A DNA stretch of 64,000 bases from Hymenobacter negativus (GTDB taxonomy: Bacteria > Bacteroidota > Bacteroidia > Cytophagales > Hymenobacteraceae), in assembly GCF_017571495.1 (NCBI RefSeq), contig NZ_JAGETZ010000020.1, forward strand, positions 1-64,000. The letters run 5' to 3'. Shown piece by piece: positions 45,409 through 54,821 of this stretch. The notes under the pieces were generated by a model, which saw nothing but the letters and a program-made list of their open reading frames with translations, made no database searches and was not told the DNA's origin. The first letter of the stretch is position 1. Every line of letters begins with the position of its first letter. The position numbers were made by a program, and so were the translations under genes.

Positions 45409-45447
45409 AGCCCTCACCCCTGCTCATCAGGTGGTGAGGGCTTTTTT
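45409..45447 (+). terminator. Terminator of the SDR gene
   Basis: AGCCCTCACC (45409-45418) pairs with GGTGAGGGCT (45433-45442), followed by TTTTT. Confidence 0.85.
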
Positions 45448-45597
45448 GTGGTCTGCCACAACAGGGTTCAGCATGTAGAAAGCGGGGATAAGGCGCAGCA
45501 ATTGCCTGAATTAAAAGCAGATTAATTTAAATCTCCTTTGGCCGGGCTCACGTAATTCCTGCCACAAACCCATTCATTCTTTCTCCATCCCGATATC

Positions 45598-47592
45598 ATG
45601 AAACACCATTCTACTTCACTGCGGTTGGCTTCGCTGGCCGCCGGCCTGCTTTTGTTGAGTACCGCGCCAGCAGTGGCCCAAACGGCCTACGGGTTGATAA
45701 GCACTTCCGCGACTGCCTCCAGCCTCGTCACCTTCGACGTGACCGCGCCTAATACATTCACCAGCACCGTGCCCATCATAGGCCTGGCAGCTGGCCAGGT
45801 CCTGGTGGGTATGGACAGCCGCCCTAATACGGGGCAGCTATACGTGGCCGGCTACAGCGTGACGGCCATGCAGGTGCAGCTTTATGTACTCAACGTCACG
45901 ACTGGAGTGCTTACCCAGACGGGCGGCACGGTGCCAGTGAACCTGGGCAGCAACCTGGGCCGCATCGGCTTCGATTTCAACCCCACCGTGGACCGTATTC
46001 GGCTGACGGGCAGCAACAATACCAACTACCGCCTGAACCCCGTTACCGGGGCCCTGGCAGCTACCGATGGCAATCTGGCCTATGCCACCACCGATGCCAA
46101 TGCGGGCCAGTCGCCCGGCGTGGGCACGGTGGCCTATACCAATAGCTACATTGGTGCAACGGCCACTACGCTATACGATATTGATGAGGCAAACTCCCGC
46201 CTCACCCTGCAAAACCCACCCAACAACGGTACCCTCAATACTGTGGGCAGCCTGGGTATCCCTACTTCTGGCACCACTTTCAATGCCGACCTGGATATTC
46301 GCTACAACCCCAGCACCGGTACCAATCAGGCTTATTTATCCGTTTCGACGAGTGGCACGGTAGCCTTCACTAACCAGCTGTACACCGTGAACCTAACCAC
46401 CGGTGCCACCACGCTGGTAGGTGGCCTGGGCAGTGCAGGCTCGGGAGGCAGCCAGACGGCTTTCACTGATATCGCGCTGCAAATCACACGCACGGTGCCG
46501 CCCACCGTAACCGGCAACCTGGCCTATGCCCTGGCCGGCACCAACCTGCTTTCTTTCGATACGGCCCTGCCAGGCACTATCCGGACCTCCGTTGGCCTCA
46601 CTGGCATGGCGGCTACTCAAACCTTGGTGGGCCTGGATATTCGCCCGGCTACCAACACGCTGTATGCGTTGGGCTACGATGCCGCATTGGCGGCCCCCGG
46701 TACCAATGCGCAGGTGTATGCAGTGAATGCGGTGACCGGGGTAGCTACGGCCGTGGGGACCGCCGTGCGCCTGGAGCTGGGCACGGGCAAAGTGGGCTTC
46801 GATTTCAACCCGATGGTGGACCGCATTCGGGTGGTGGCTTCCAACCGCGCCAACTACCGCCTGAATCCGCTCGACGGCACCATTGCGGGCACCGACACGC
46901 AGCTGGCTTACGCCACCACCGATGCCAATGCTGCCGCTACGCCCAACATTGGCGCCGTGGCTTACACCAATAGCGTAGCTGGTGCTACTGCTGCCGCCAC
47001 CACGCTCTACAACTACGACCTAAGTTTGAACATCCTCACCACTCAGAACCCGCCAAACAACGGCACCCTGAACACCGTGGGTACCACCGGAATCACGGCC
47101 AACGCCACGGCTTCGAGCCTGGACCTGGACATTTATTCCTCGGTGGCTGGCACTAACACCGCTTACCTGGTAGCCAACCCCGGCACGACCGCCAACACCA
47201 ATTTCTACACCGTGAACCTGACCACCGGGGCCACTACGCTGGTCGGGGCCATTGGCAACGGCCTGGCCGCCCGCGACATTGCAGTAGCCGGCCCGGCCGG
47301 TGTGGTCACGGCCGTGCGCGAGCGCACCGATTTGGCCTCGGGTGTCAGCCTTTACCCCAACCCTGCCCACGGCAGCACCGCCCTCACTTTCACGCTGCCC
47401 CGTGCTGGCCGCGCCGAACTGAGCGTATTCGATAATACCGGCCGCCGCGTAGCCACCCAGACCGCAGAGCTATTGCCAGCCGGCCCACAAGCCCTGAACT
47501 GGAACACTGGCACGGTTAAGCCCGGCCTGTACTTCGTGCGCCTCATGGTTGACGGGCAGGCCACCGCCACGCGCCAACTGGCGGTGGAATAG
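45598..47592 (+). CDS. T9SS-secreted protein with tandem DUF4394 domains
   Basis: 664 residues. A signal peptide (LASLAAGLLLLSTAPAVAQ) is followed by two copies of a DUF4394-type domain, about 30-300 and 305-590. The copies share GFDFNPxVDRIR, NYRLNPxxG, LAYATTDANA and TLQ/TTQNPPNNGTLNTVG. DUF4394 resembles beta-propeller repeats and is of unknown function. The last 80 residues are a type A T9SS sorting domain (SLYPNPAHGSTALTFTLPRA, SVFDNTGRRVATQ, GLYFVRLMVDG). It should be secreted and anchored or released outside the cell. Confidence 0.87.
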   Translation: MKHHSTSLRLASLAAGLLLLSTAPAVAQTAYGLISTSATASSLVTFDVTAPNTFTSTVPIIGLAAGQVLVGMDSRPNTGQLYVAGYSVTAMQVQLYVLNVTTGVLTQTGGTVPVNLGSNLGRIGFDFNPTVDRIRLTGSNNTNYRLNPVTGALAATDGNLAYATTDANAGQSPGVGTVAYTNSYIGATATTLYDIDEANSRLTLQNPPNNGTLNTVGSLGIPTSGTTFNADLDIRYNPSTGTNQAYLSVSTSGTVAFTNQLYTVNLTTGATTLVGGLGSAGSGGSQTAFTDIALQITRTVPPTVTGNLAYALAGTNLLSFDTALPGTIRTSVGLTGMAATQTLVGLDIRPATNTLYALGYDAALAAPGTNAQVYAVNAVTGVATAVGTAVRLELGTGKVGFDFNPMVDRIRVVASNRANYRLNPLDGTIAGTDTQLAYATTDANAAATPNIGAVAYTNSVAGATAAATTLYNYDLSLNILTTQNPPNNGTLNTVGTTGITANATASSLDLDIYSSVAGTNTAYLVANPGTTANTNFYTVNLTTGATTLVGAIGNGLAARDIAVAGPAGVVTAVRERTDLASGVSLYPNPAHGSTALTFTLPRAGRAELSVFDNTGRRVATQTAELLPAGPQALNWNTGTVKPGLYFVRLMVDGQATATRQLAVE

Positions 47593-47613
47593 GTTATTAG
47601 TTTATTTGGCTTC

Positions 47614-47654
47614 CACAAAAAGGCCCCGCTGACTATCAGTGGGGCCTTTTTGTG
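47614..47654. terminator. Bidirectional terminator, DUF4394 / RDD genes
   Basis: CACAAAAAGGCCCCGCTGA and TCAGTGGGGCCTTTTTGTG pair over 19 positions with one G-U pair and a 3-base loop. Confidence 0.88.
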
Positions 47655-47703
47655 TATCCGGCACATGGTCCGACCGATGCCCCTGTTACCCGCCGACCAC
47701 ACT

Positions 47704-48444
47704 TTATGCCTGGGCCAGGTGCGCGTGGTCGCGCAGAATGGTTTTGAGGAAGGGCTCGTCCTGCAAGCTGGTTTGGATGCCGGTGATGGTTTTCACTTTG
47801 TTGGCTATTTCGTTCAGCAGCAGGTAGTCGTTGTGGCTGGCGGCGCGTTGCAGCAGCTGTCGTATCAGCGTCACGTCGTGGTCGGCGAGCAAGGCGGCCT
47901 GGGGGAAGACGGGTTGGTAGCCGGCTACGGCCGTTAGGTCGGCGGCGGTGGGCACGGCGTGCGGCGCCACCGGCCTGATTTTGATGACGGTAGTACCGGC
48001 AGCCAGGTCGCCAAGGCGTTGGCCCTTGCCATTGGCAGCAATGGTGATAACGGCCACCATGCCGCTAAACAGCCCCACGTCGATAATGCGCAGCAGCCAG
48101 CGCAGCAGGTAGTCGCCCAGCCGCGGGGCCGTGCCGTCGAGGCGCATCACCCGGATGTTGCGAGCCTTTTTTCCCAGGCTTTGGCCATTGAAATACACCT
48201 CACAGATGAGGTTGTAGAAGACGTAAGGAATACCCACCAGCAACCCCACCAGGATAACGCCCACTATGCTCCCGTTGCTGTTTCTGCCAAGGTCCATCAG
48301 ACTGGAGAAAACCAGGAAGCAGGCGGCTATCCAGGCAACAAGGATGACATTGTCAATAATAGCCGCCGTGATACGGTCGCCCAGACTGGCGACTTCGTAT
48401 TCCAGGGTAACATTTTGGGCAGTGTGGACGCGGATGGTGGCCAT
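47704..48444 (-). CDS. RDD family membrane protein
   Basis: 246 residues from ATG 48444 (MATIRVHTAQNVTLEYEVAS). The RDD signature appears as SLGDRITAAIIDNVIL with the Arg-Asp pair in the first helix; further helices and the segment FNGQSLGKKARNIRVMRLDG are typical. A soluble C-terminal tail of about 60 residues follows. RDD proteins are poorly understood; some have been linked to ion transport. It is divergent from the SpoIIM-like gene with 184 bases between, and the pairing of RDD with SpoIIM, DUF4129, MoxR and DUF58 genes recurs in other bacteria. Confidence 0.88.
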   Translation of the reverse strand: MATIRVHTAQNVTLEYEVASLGDRITAAIIDNVILVAWIAACFLVFSSLMDLGRNSNGSIVGVILVGLLVGIPYVFYNLICEVYFNGQSLGKKARNIRVMRLDGTAPRLGDYLLRWLLRIIDVGLFSGMVAVITIAANGKGQRLGDLAAGTTVIKIRPVAPHAVPTAADLTAVAGYQPVFPQAALLADHDVTLIRQLLQRAASHNDYLLLNEIANKVKTITGIQTSLQDEPFLKTILRDHAHLAQA

Positions 48445-48628
48445 TACTTTAGAGTACGCGGGTGTGAGGGTAGGCGGGTATAGAAAACTTGGGAGCAAAT
48501 GAAAATATAAACGCGCATAAAGCACCGCAAAGCTCAAATCTAGTTTCTTCGTCCTTAGCAACGAAAAAAATCGGGTTATTGCGCTGTCGTCCCCAGCCTC
48601 CTACCCGCAACCCACACCCCCACTCCCC

Positions 48629-49582
48629 ATGCGTGAACCCGCTTTCCTGCAGCAAAACCAGCCGCGCTGGCAGCAATACGAGCAGCAGCCAGCGACCAAT
48701 CCCGACGAGCTGGCTGCCCGCTTCGTAGCCCTGACCGACGACCTGGCCTACGCCCAAACCTTCTATCCCAACAGCCAAACCACGGCTTACCTCAACAACC
48801 TCACAACCAAGCTGCACCAGCGCCTCTACCGCAACAAGCCCGAAAATACGGGCCGCTTCGGGCAGTTCTGGGCCGAGGAACTGCCGCTACTGGTGGCCAA
48901 GCACCACCGCACGCTGCGGGTGGCGGCGCTGCTGTTTGTGGTGTTCACGGCCATCGGGGCACTGTCGGCGGCACTCGACGACCGGTTTGTGCGCGTGGTG
49001 CTGGGCGACGGCTACGTAAACATGACGCTGGAAAACATCCGGCGCGGTGACCCCATGGGCGTGTACAAGACTGAGAGCGAGGCGCCGATGTTTCTGTTTA
49101 TCACGCTCAACAACATTTATGTTTCGCTGCGGGTGTTCGTCTTTGGCGTGGGCCTGGGGCTGGGTTCCATCGTCGAGCTATTTCGCACGGGCATGATGCT
49201 GGGCTCGTTTCAGTACTTCTTTTTTGACAAAGGCGTGGGGCTGCAATCCTTCCTCACCATCTGGATTCACGGCACGCTGGAAATTTCGGCCATTGTGCTG
49301 GCCGGTGGGGCCGGAATGGTGATGGGCGCCGGCTTTCTGTTCCCGGGCACCTACTCGCGGGCCGAGTCGTTTCGCCAGGCCGCCCGCGACGGGCTGAAGC
49401 TGGCCATCGGCCTGGTCCCGATTTTTGTGGTGGCCGGCTTTCTGGAAGGCTTCGTGACGCGCCACACGGAAATGCCCATTGCTGCCAGCCTCACCATTAT
49501 TGGCACATCAGCGGCTTTCATTGGCTGGTATTTTGGCATCTACCCGGGTCAGGTGCGCCGGCGGTTGGCCCGCTTGGCGTAG
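48629..49582 (+). CDS. SpoIIM-like (stage II sporulation M family) membrane protein
   Basis: 317 residues. A soluble N-terminal region (about 1-95) rich in Gln is followed by 5-6 transmembrane helices. The SpoIIM/DUF95 pattern is visible in AMFLFITLNNIYVSLRVFVFG-like and FFDKGVGLQSFLTIWIHGTL. In spore-formers SpoIIM recruits peptidoglycan hydrolases; this organism is not expected to sporulate, so the relation is structural. It heads the MoxR/DUF58 cluster. Confidence 0.85.
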   Translation: MREPAFLQQNQPRWQQYEQQPATNPDELAARFVALTDDLAYAQTFYPNSQTTAYLNNLTTKLHQRLYRNKPENTGRFGQFWAEELPLLVAKHHRTLRVAALLFVVFTAIGALSAALDDRFVRVVLGDGYVNMTLENIRRGDPMGVYKTESEAPMFLFITLNNIYVSLRVFVFGVGLGLGSIVELFRTGMMLGSFQYFFFDKGVGLQSFLTIWIHGTLEISAIVLAGGAGMVMGAGFLFPGTYSRAESFRQAARDGLKLAIGLVPIFVVAGFLEGFVTRHTEMPIAASLTIIGTSAAFIGWYFGIYPGQVRRRLARLA

Positions 49583-49644
49583 CTTTGGCGATGGCCCTGC
49601 CTACCCGCCATGTTGAGCCTTAAAAACGCTTCCTTTCCATCCTC

Positions 49645-50676
49645 ATGAAACTTCTTTTTACCCAGGAATCGGACTTTCGCCGCGAGCGGGACTTTGGCAG
49701 CAAAGTCAGCGCGACGTTCGACTTTGTCAGCTCCCAATTCAAGCCCTTGCTGAAATGCCTGGCATACTTCGCCTTGCCCGGCGCGTTGCTCATGGGCATC
49801 GGCTTGGGCATGTTTATGGGACCGGCCACCGGATTTTATGCCTCGCTGTTTCGGGGGGCGCAGCAGAGCGGGGCAAATGCGATGAGCAGCCTCGACCCGC
49901 TGGCTATGTACCGGGGCTGGGGCGGCGTGGGCCTGCTGCTTACCGTTCTGGGCAGCTTCACGGCCTTTCTTTTGCTGAGCAGCACCGTGTACACCTACCT
50001 GCGGGTACGCCTGAACCTGCCCGCTACCGAAACCGTGCAGCCCCGCCAGGTATGGGACTGGATGCGCCCCCGGTTGGGCCGCATGGTGCTGGCCTGCCTG
50101 CTGTTGTTCGGCTTGTCGTTCGTAGTAATGCTGGTGTTTGGGGTAGTGTTTGCCGGCATAGCGGCGCTGGGCGGGGTGGGCTGGGCCATTTTGCTCGTCT
50201 TTCTGCTGTATGCGGCTCTCATGTGGATTGCGGGCTGCCTGTCGCTCTACTTTCCGGTGCTCTGGCTCGAAGATGTGGGGCCCTTGCAAGCCCTCACACG
50301 CTGCTTTTACCTCATTAAGGGTAAATGGTGGTCGACGTTTGGGCTGTTGATGGTGATGGCCATTATCCAGAGCACCATGAGCTACATTTTCGCCATTCCC
50401 ATGTACGGCCTGCTGATGATGGACATCCTTCAGCTGACCAGCAATGGGGCTCCGCACGACACTTCGCTGCTGATGCAGGCCGCTACGCTGCTTTACTCCG
50501 GCAGCGCCGTGCTGCTGCTGGCGTTGCCGCTGCTGGCCCTGGGCTTTCAGTACTTCAACCTGGCCGAGCGGCGCGATAGCATTGGGGCCCGGCAGCAGCT
50601 GGCCATGCTGGGCCAGACGGCCGCACCCGAAACCACCAGCCAGTTTTACCGCCCCGATGAGGAAGGCGAATACTAA
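49645..50676 (+). CDS. Polytopic membrane protein in the MoxR/DUF58 cluster
   Basis: 343 residues with about six transmembrane helices and an amphipathic N-terminus (MKLLFTQESDFRRERDFG). The conserved segment LQALTRCFYLIKGKWW resembles the core of DUF975/GPDPase-membrane-type proteins, though assignment is uncertain. The tail is acidic and ends FYRPDEEGEY. Its last 20 bases overlap the start of the DUF4129 gene. Function unknown. Confidence 0.7.
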   Translation: MKLLFTQESDFRRERDFGSKVSATFDFVSSQFKPLLKCLAYFALPGALLMGIGLGMFMGPATGFYASLFRGAQQSGANAMSSLDPLAMYRGWGGVGLLLTVLGSFTAFLLLSSTVYTYLRVRLNLPATETVQPRQVWDWMRPRLGRMVLACLLLFGLSFVVMLVFGVVFAGIAALGGVGWAILLVFLLYAALMWIAGCLSLYFPVLWLEDVGPLQALTRCFYLIKGKWWSTFGLLMVMAIIQSTMSYIFAIPMYGLLMMDILQLTSNGAPHDTSLLMQAATLLYSGSAVLLLALPLLALGFQYFNLAERRDSIGARQQLAMLGQTAAPETTSQFYRPDEEGEY

Positions 50677-51514
50677 TCCTGCCGTGCTCCCAGTGTTCAG
50701 GCGCGGCGTGCGGGCACTGCCAGTAGCCTTGCTGCTGCTGGCCCAGGTGCCCCTGGCGGCCCAGCCGCAAGCGCCCGCACCACCCGCCGCCCCCGCCCCA
50801 ACCGAAAAGCCCGCCGAGCCGCTGGCCAAAGCCAATGAGCAGATTCAGGCGTGGCCCCTGCCGCCCGACCGCACCACGCCCCTACCCGAGCGCCGCCCGG
50901 ACGAAGCCCGCCTGCGCCGGCTCCGGGACGAGTTGAACTTCCGCTACGTGGAGCCTTCTGACGACGACTTAGGCCTCTGGGACCGGTTCTGGAGCTGGCT
51001 GGGCCGCTGGCTCAACCGGCTGCTGAGCACCAACGGCGGCCGGCTGACCTGGAAATATGGCTGGTACACAGCCATGGTGGCAGCCCTGGTGTTTGCCGTA
51101 CTCAAGCTGTTGCAAGTGGACCTGACCGGCGCCTTCGGGCGCAGCCGTCGCCGCACCGGGCTCGACTATGATGTGCTGGAAGAAGACATTCACGGGGTAG
51201 ACTTCCCAGCCCGCCTGGCCGAAGCCGAAGATGCCGGCAACTACCGCCTAGCCGTGCGCCTGGGCTACCTCGAAGCCCTGAAACACCTCAGCGACGAAGG
51301 CCGCATCCGGTGGGAGCCCAACAAAACCAACCACGCCTACTTGCACGAGCTGCCGGCCGGGCCATTGCGGGAAACCTTTCGGGTAGCCACACGCCAGTTT
51401 GAGTATGTCTGGTACGGCGAGCTGCCGCTCACGGCCGCGCAGTACGGGCCGGTGCGCGAGGCCCAACGCGCCGTACGCACCGCATCTTCCACCGCTTTCA
51501 CCGCTGCCCGATGA
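50657..51514 (+). CDS. DUF4129 domain protein
   Basis: 285 residues. A signal/anchor (ALPVALLLLAQVPLAAQP), a Pro/Ala-rich linker, a second transmembrane helix (WYTAMVAALVFAVLKLL), then a cytosolic or periplasmic DUF4129 domain with LAVRLGYLEALKHLSDEGRI and NHAYLHEL. DUF4129 commonly accompanies MoxR and DUF58. The ATG at 50657 overlaps the previous stop by 20 bases, and its TGA overlaps the next ATG (ATGA), so the genes are coupled. Confidence 0.82.
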   Translation: MRKANTNPAVLPVFRRGVRALPVALLLLAQVPLAAQPQAPAPPAAPAPTEKPAEPLAKANEQIQAWPLPPDRTTPLPERRPDEARLRRLRDELNFRYVEPSDDDLGLWDRFWSWLGRWLNRLLSTNGGRLTWKYGWYTAMVAALVFAVLKLLQVDLTGAFGRSRRRTGLDYDVLEEDIHGVDFPARLAEAEDAGNYRLAVRLGYLEALKHLSDEGRIRWEPNKTNHAYLHELPAGPLRETFRVATRQFEYVWYGELPLTAAQYGPVREAQRAVRTASSTAFTAAR

Positions 51515-52809
51515 AGCGCCACATCACCACTTTCCGGCTGTATGCGCTGGGGCTGGTCCTGCTTTTTGGAGCCTACGTGCTGGTAGAATCGCACCGCCCC
51601 AAACCCCTGGACTGGACGCCGACCTACATCAATACCGACAAGATTCCCTACGGCACCTACGCCCTGTTCGACCAGTTGCCGCGCCTGCTCGGCACCGATT
51701 CCGTTGAAGTAGTGCGCCTGCCCGCCTACAACCAGCTCACGGGAGCTTCCCCCGATGATGCGTCCGAGGAGTCACGCCAATATCGTTCGTCCGAAGAGCC
51801 CACGGAAGTTGATACCGCGTCCTTGCCTTTGCGGGAGGAACACGCCAACTACCTGTACATCAACAACGAGTTCGGCAACTCCCCACTCGATGTGCGGACC
51901 CTGCTGGCTTATGCCCGGCGTGGCAACAACGTATTTATTACCGCCGAAGACCTGTACGGGGCCTTTCTCGATTCGCTGGGCGTGCGCGTCGAACGCCTCG
52001 ACCCGCCCATTCGGGAAGGCGTACGCCCGCTGCTTTTGCCCGATTCGGTGGAATTGCGCTTCGCCAATCCGGCACTGGCGGCAGTGCGTTGCCAGCTGCC
52101 GGGCAAGGAGGCTCGCCACCGCTTCGTACTGAGAACCGGCCACGCGGGCCACACCCTGGCCACCGACGAAAAAGGCCGGGCCGTATACGTCGAGGTTCCG
52201 CACGGCCGCGGGCATTTTTACCTGTGCTCGGTGCCGGCGGCGTTTAGCAATTTCTACTTTCTGCGGCCCGGCTCCCAGCAGTTTGCGGGTGCGGCGTTGC
52301 GCTACCTGCCAGCCCGCCGCACGTTCTGGGACGAGTATCAGAAGCAGGGCCCGGTGGGAGAGCAGTCGCTGCTACGGGTGCTGGTGGCTCACGAAGCGTT
52401 GCGGATAGCCTACTATGTGACCCTGGCCGGCGCGGTTTTGTTTATGTTCACGGGTGCCCGGCGGCGTCAGCGCATCATTCCCACCATCAACCCCTTGCCC
52501 AATACCACGCTGCTGTTTACACGCACAGTAGCCAGCCTCTACCGCCAGGGCAGCAGCCACGCGCTGATTGCTGAGAAAAAGGTTGGGCTCTTTATGGATT
52601 ACCTGCGCACCCGCTTCCAGGAAACCAGCCCGGACTTTGGCGACGAGGAGTTCCGGGAGCGGCTGAGCCAGAAATCCGGTCTCACCCGGCCTCGCGTCGA
52701 TGAGTTGTTGCGACTGGTAAACTTTGCCCGCACCGCGCCCCAGATGACCGACCAGCAGCTGCTCCAGCTTAGTAAGGCACTCAGTGATTTCAAACGCGAA
52801 GCCCGCTAA
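51511..52809 (+). CDS. DUF4350 domain protein
   Basis: 432 residues. An N-terminal membrane helix (LYALGLVLLFGAYVLVES) precedes an extracytoplasmic DUF4350 domain (about 30-250) with YINTDKIPYGTYALFDQLP and NNVFITAEDLYG; a second helix (RIAYYVTLAGAVLFMFTGA) leads to a cytosolic tail. DUF4350 has an alpha/beta fold related to glutamine-amidotransferase-like proteins, but no catalytic Cys is evident. It is coupled to the DUF4129 gene by ATGA. Confidence 0.82.
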   Translation: MKRHITTFRLYALGLVLLFGAYVLVESHRPKPLDWTPTYINTDKIPYGTYALFDQLPRLLGTDSVEVVRLPAYNQLTGASPDDASEESRQYRSSEEPTEVDTASLPLREEHANYLYINNEFGNSPLDVRTLLAYARRGNNVFITAEDLYGAFLDSLGVRVERLDPPIREGVRPLLLPDSVELRFANPALAAVRCQLPGKEARHRFVLRTGHAGHTLATDEKGRAVYVEVPHGRGHFYLCSVPAAFSNFYFLRPGSQQFAGAALRYLPARRTFWDEYQKQGPVGEQSLLRVLVAHEALRIAYYVTLAGAVLFMFTGARRRQRIIPTINPLPNTTLLFTRTVASLYRQGSSHALIAEKKVGLFMDYLRTRFQETSPDFGDEEFRERLSQKSGLTRPRVDELLRLVNFARTAPQMTDQQLLQLSKALSDFKREAR

Positions 52810-52815
52810 CGCCTT

Positions 52816-53079
52816 ATGCTGACCGTAGCCAAGCTCACCGTTCTCATCAAATACCACTGGGATTTGCGGCGCTTTCACAAGCAAGGCACGCTCCCGGAAA
52901 AAGAGCTTCTGGCCGGGGTTGACTGGCACGCCACAGCCGAGCTGCTTCAGGACCTCCGGCTCTATCATAAAAACCTCGTTTCTCCCGCCTACGCCGCACA
53001 AATTCACGCCAACCTGCTCGCCGCCTGCGCCGACGAAGCAACTGCTCAAACCTTACTTGGCTACGCCAGCACGCTTTAA
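52816..53079 (+). CDS. Small hypothetical protein in the MoxR cluster
   Basis: An 87-residue soluble, helical protein of unrecognised family (MLTVAKLTVLIKYHWDLRRF...). It has no membrane helix or motif. It starts 6 bases after the DUF4350 stop, and its TAA is followed at once by the moxR ATG, so expression as part of the operon is likely. Its coding-like composition and tight packing argue it is real. Confidence 0.6.
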   Translation: MLTVAKLTVLIKYHWDLRRFHKQGTLPEKELLAGVDWHATAELLQDLRLYHKNLVSPAYAAQIHANLLAACADEATAQTLLGYASTL

Positions 53080-54147
53080 ATGGAACCCGAAAACCTCGAC
53101 CTGACGCCCCAACTTCCGGCATCGGATACCACCAATTACGCCGCGGCTGAGCCCGCCTCGGCCGCGCCCACGCCCGAAGCGGCCCTGGCCTCGCGCACCG
53201 ATTTTGCCCGCCTCACTGCCCAGGCCGAAGCTATCCGAACGGAAATCGGTAAAATCATTGTTGGCCAGACCGACTTACTTGAGCTGCTGCTCACCGCCGT
53301 GCTGGCCGATGGGCACGTTCTCCTCGAAGGCGTGCCTGGCGTGGCCAAAACTCTCATGGCCAAGCTTCTGGCCCGCACGCTGCAAGTCCCCTTCAGCCGT
53401 ATCCAGTTCACGCCCGATTTGATGCCGAGCGACGTGCTGGGTACCTCGGTTTTTCGGCAGAACAAGGGCGATTTTGAGTTTCGACAGGGTCCCATTTTCG
53501 CCAGCGTGGTGCTGATTGATGAAATCAACCGCGCCCCGGCCAAAACCCAGTCGGCGCTGTTTGAGGTGATGGAGGAGCGTACCGTAACCCAGGACGGCAC
53601 CACCTACGCCATGACGGAACCCTTCCTGGTGCTGGCGACCCAAAACCCTGTGGAGCAGGAAGGTACCTACCGCCTACCCGAAGCTCAGCTCGACCGCTTC
53701 CTGTTCAAACTGCAAGTGGGCTACCCCACCCTGGCCGAGGAAGTGCAGATTCTCAACGGCCACCACAGCGGCTTCGGCGGCACCAACCTGGAGGCCGTGC
53801 AGCCCATTCTGAGTGCTGCCGACTTGGCCGCGCTGCGCCAGCAAGTGCGCCAGCAGCGCGTAGAGGCCAATATTCTGGAATACATTGCCAAGCTGGTGGG
53901 TCAGACGCGGGCTCATAAGGCGCTGTACCTCGGCGCTTCGCCCCGTGCCTCCCTGGCCCTGCTGAACGGCGCCAAAGCCCTGGCTGCCCTGCGCGGCCGC
54001 GACTTCGTGACGCCGGAAGATGTGCAGTTCCTGGCGCCCAGCGTGCTACGCCACCGCATCATGCTTACGCCGGAGCGCGAAATGGAAGGCGGCACCCCGG
54101 ATGAGGTGGTGAAGCAGATTATCCAGAGCGTGGAAGTGCCGCGCTAG
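53080..54147 (+). CDS. MoxR-family AAA+ ATPase
   Basis: 355 residues; a chaperone-like AAA+ ATPase. Walker A is GVPGVAKT at 84-91, Walker B is VLIDEINRAP, sensor 1 lies in LATQNPVEQEGTY, and RLPEAQLDRF is the MoxR signature; a lid domain follows. The N-terminal 40 residues are Ala/Pro-rich and poorly conserved. MoxR ATPases are thought to help mature or activate protein complexes, working with partners with vWA-like folds such as DUF58 proteins. Here the DUF58 gene is 0.7 kb downstream with a NADAR gene in between. Confidence 0.95.
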   Translation: MEPENLDLTPQLPASDTTNYAAAEPASAAPTPEAALASRTDFARLTAQAEAIRTEIGKIIVGQTDLLELLLTAVLADGHVLLEGVPGVAKTLMAKLLARTLQVPFSRIQFTPDLMPSDVLGTSVFRQNKGDFEFRQGPIFASVVLIDEINRAPAKTQSALFEVMEERTVTQDGTTYAMTEPFLVLATQNPVEQEGTYRLPEAQLDRFLFKLQVGYPTLAEEVQILNGHHSGFGGTNLEAVQPILSAADLAALRQQVRQQRVEANILEYIAKLVGQTRAHKALYLGASPRASLALLNGAKALAALRGRDFVTPEDVQFLAPSVLRHRIMLTPEREMEGGTPDEVVKQIIQSVEVPR

Positions 54148-54154
54148 GCCTTGC

Positions 54155-54244
54155 CTCATGTTGAGCACCGCCGAAGCATCTCGCACTCGCAATTAATGCT
54201 ATTGCAACGAAGCGCTCAAGATGCTTCGGTGGCGCTTAGCAAGA
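54155..54244. repeat. REP-like imperfect palindrome
   Basis: The arm 54155-54181 (ending CCGCCGAAGCATCT) and the arm 54219-54244 (starting AGATGCTTCGGTGG) pair imperfectly across a 37-base centre; most mismatches are transitions. The motif GAAGCATCT...AGATGCTTC resembles dispersed intergenic repeats I associate with Hymenobacter genomes. It sits in the moxR-NADAR gap. Confidence 0.55.
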
Positions 54245-54266
54245 CAAACAACTTAAAATCAATCCC

Positions 54267-54821
54267 ATGCCCTCCTACTCCACCGACTGGTTATTTGACC
54301 AACTCGCGCAGGATGCCCACGTCAAGTACTTGTTTTTCTGGGGGCACCAGCCCAGTAAGGATGGCGTCATCACCAAATCATGCCTCAGCCAGTGGTGGGT
54401 GGCCGATTTTGTGGTGGCGGGTATTACCTACCGTTCCACTGAGCATTGGATGATGGCGGAGAAGGCGCGGCTGTTTGGTGACGAAGTCACGCTGACCCGA
54501 ATTCTGGCAGCAAAAAGTCCGGCTGAAGCCAAGAAGCTCGGGCGTGAGATTCAGAATTTTGAGCCAGCAGCATGGGAAGCAAATAAAGTGGACATCGTGA
54601 CCACCGGCAATCTGCATAAATTCAGTACGCACCTGGACTTGCGGGAATTCCTGCTTTCGACCGGTGACCAGGTGCTCGTTGAAGCCAGCCCGGTGGATAC
54701 CATCTGGGGCATCGGCTTGGCTGCCGACTCACCCGATGCCGCCAATCCGGCCCGCTGGCAAGGGCCAAATCTGCTGGGCTTCGCGCTGATGGAAGTTCGG
54801 TACCAATTGCGCAATTCATGA
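54267..54821 (+). CDS. NADAR domain protein
   Basis: 184 residues, single NADAR (YbiA-like) domain. Features include YLFFWGHQPSKDGVITKSCL, the core STEHWMMAEKARLFGD with the conserved Glu-His, AKKLGREIQNF, and the C-terminal DTIWGIGL with GPNLLGFALM. Members act on N-glycosidic bonds: YbiA-type proteins hydrolyse early riboflavin intermediates, and some NADAR proteins reverse ADP-ribosylation of guanine. Which applies here is unknown. The stop overlaps the DUF58 start (ATGA), so it is coupled to that gene; a REP-like palindrome separates it from moxR. Confidence 0.9.
   Translation: MPSYSTDWLFDQLAQDAHVKYLFFWGHQPSKDGVITKSCLSQWWVADFVVAGITYRSTEHWMMAEKARLFGDEVTLTRILAAKSPAEAKKLGREIQNFEPAAWEANKVDIVTTGNLHKFSTHLDLREFLLSTGDQVLVEASPVDTIWGIGLAADSPDAANPARWQGPNLLGFALMEVRYQLRNS

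Noticed and set aside
49549..50835. A 428-codon frame antisense to the MoxR-cluster membrane genes
   Set aside because: Gln/His-rich shadow of hydrophobic codons on the other strand.
54151..54453. A 100-codon plus-strand frame overlapping the NADAR gene start
   Set aside because: It runs through the REP-like palindrome and the NADAR frame out of phase.
54267..54821. NADAR gene as part of a DarTG-like toxin-antitoxin or defence island
   Set aside because: No DarT-like ADP-ribosyltransferase, restriction, CRISPR or phage gene lies nearby; the neighbours are MoxR-cluster genes. Only an unusual operon position is claimed.
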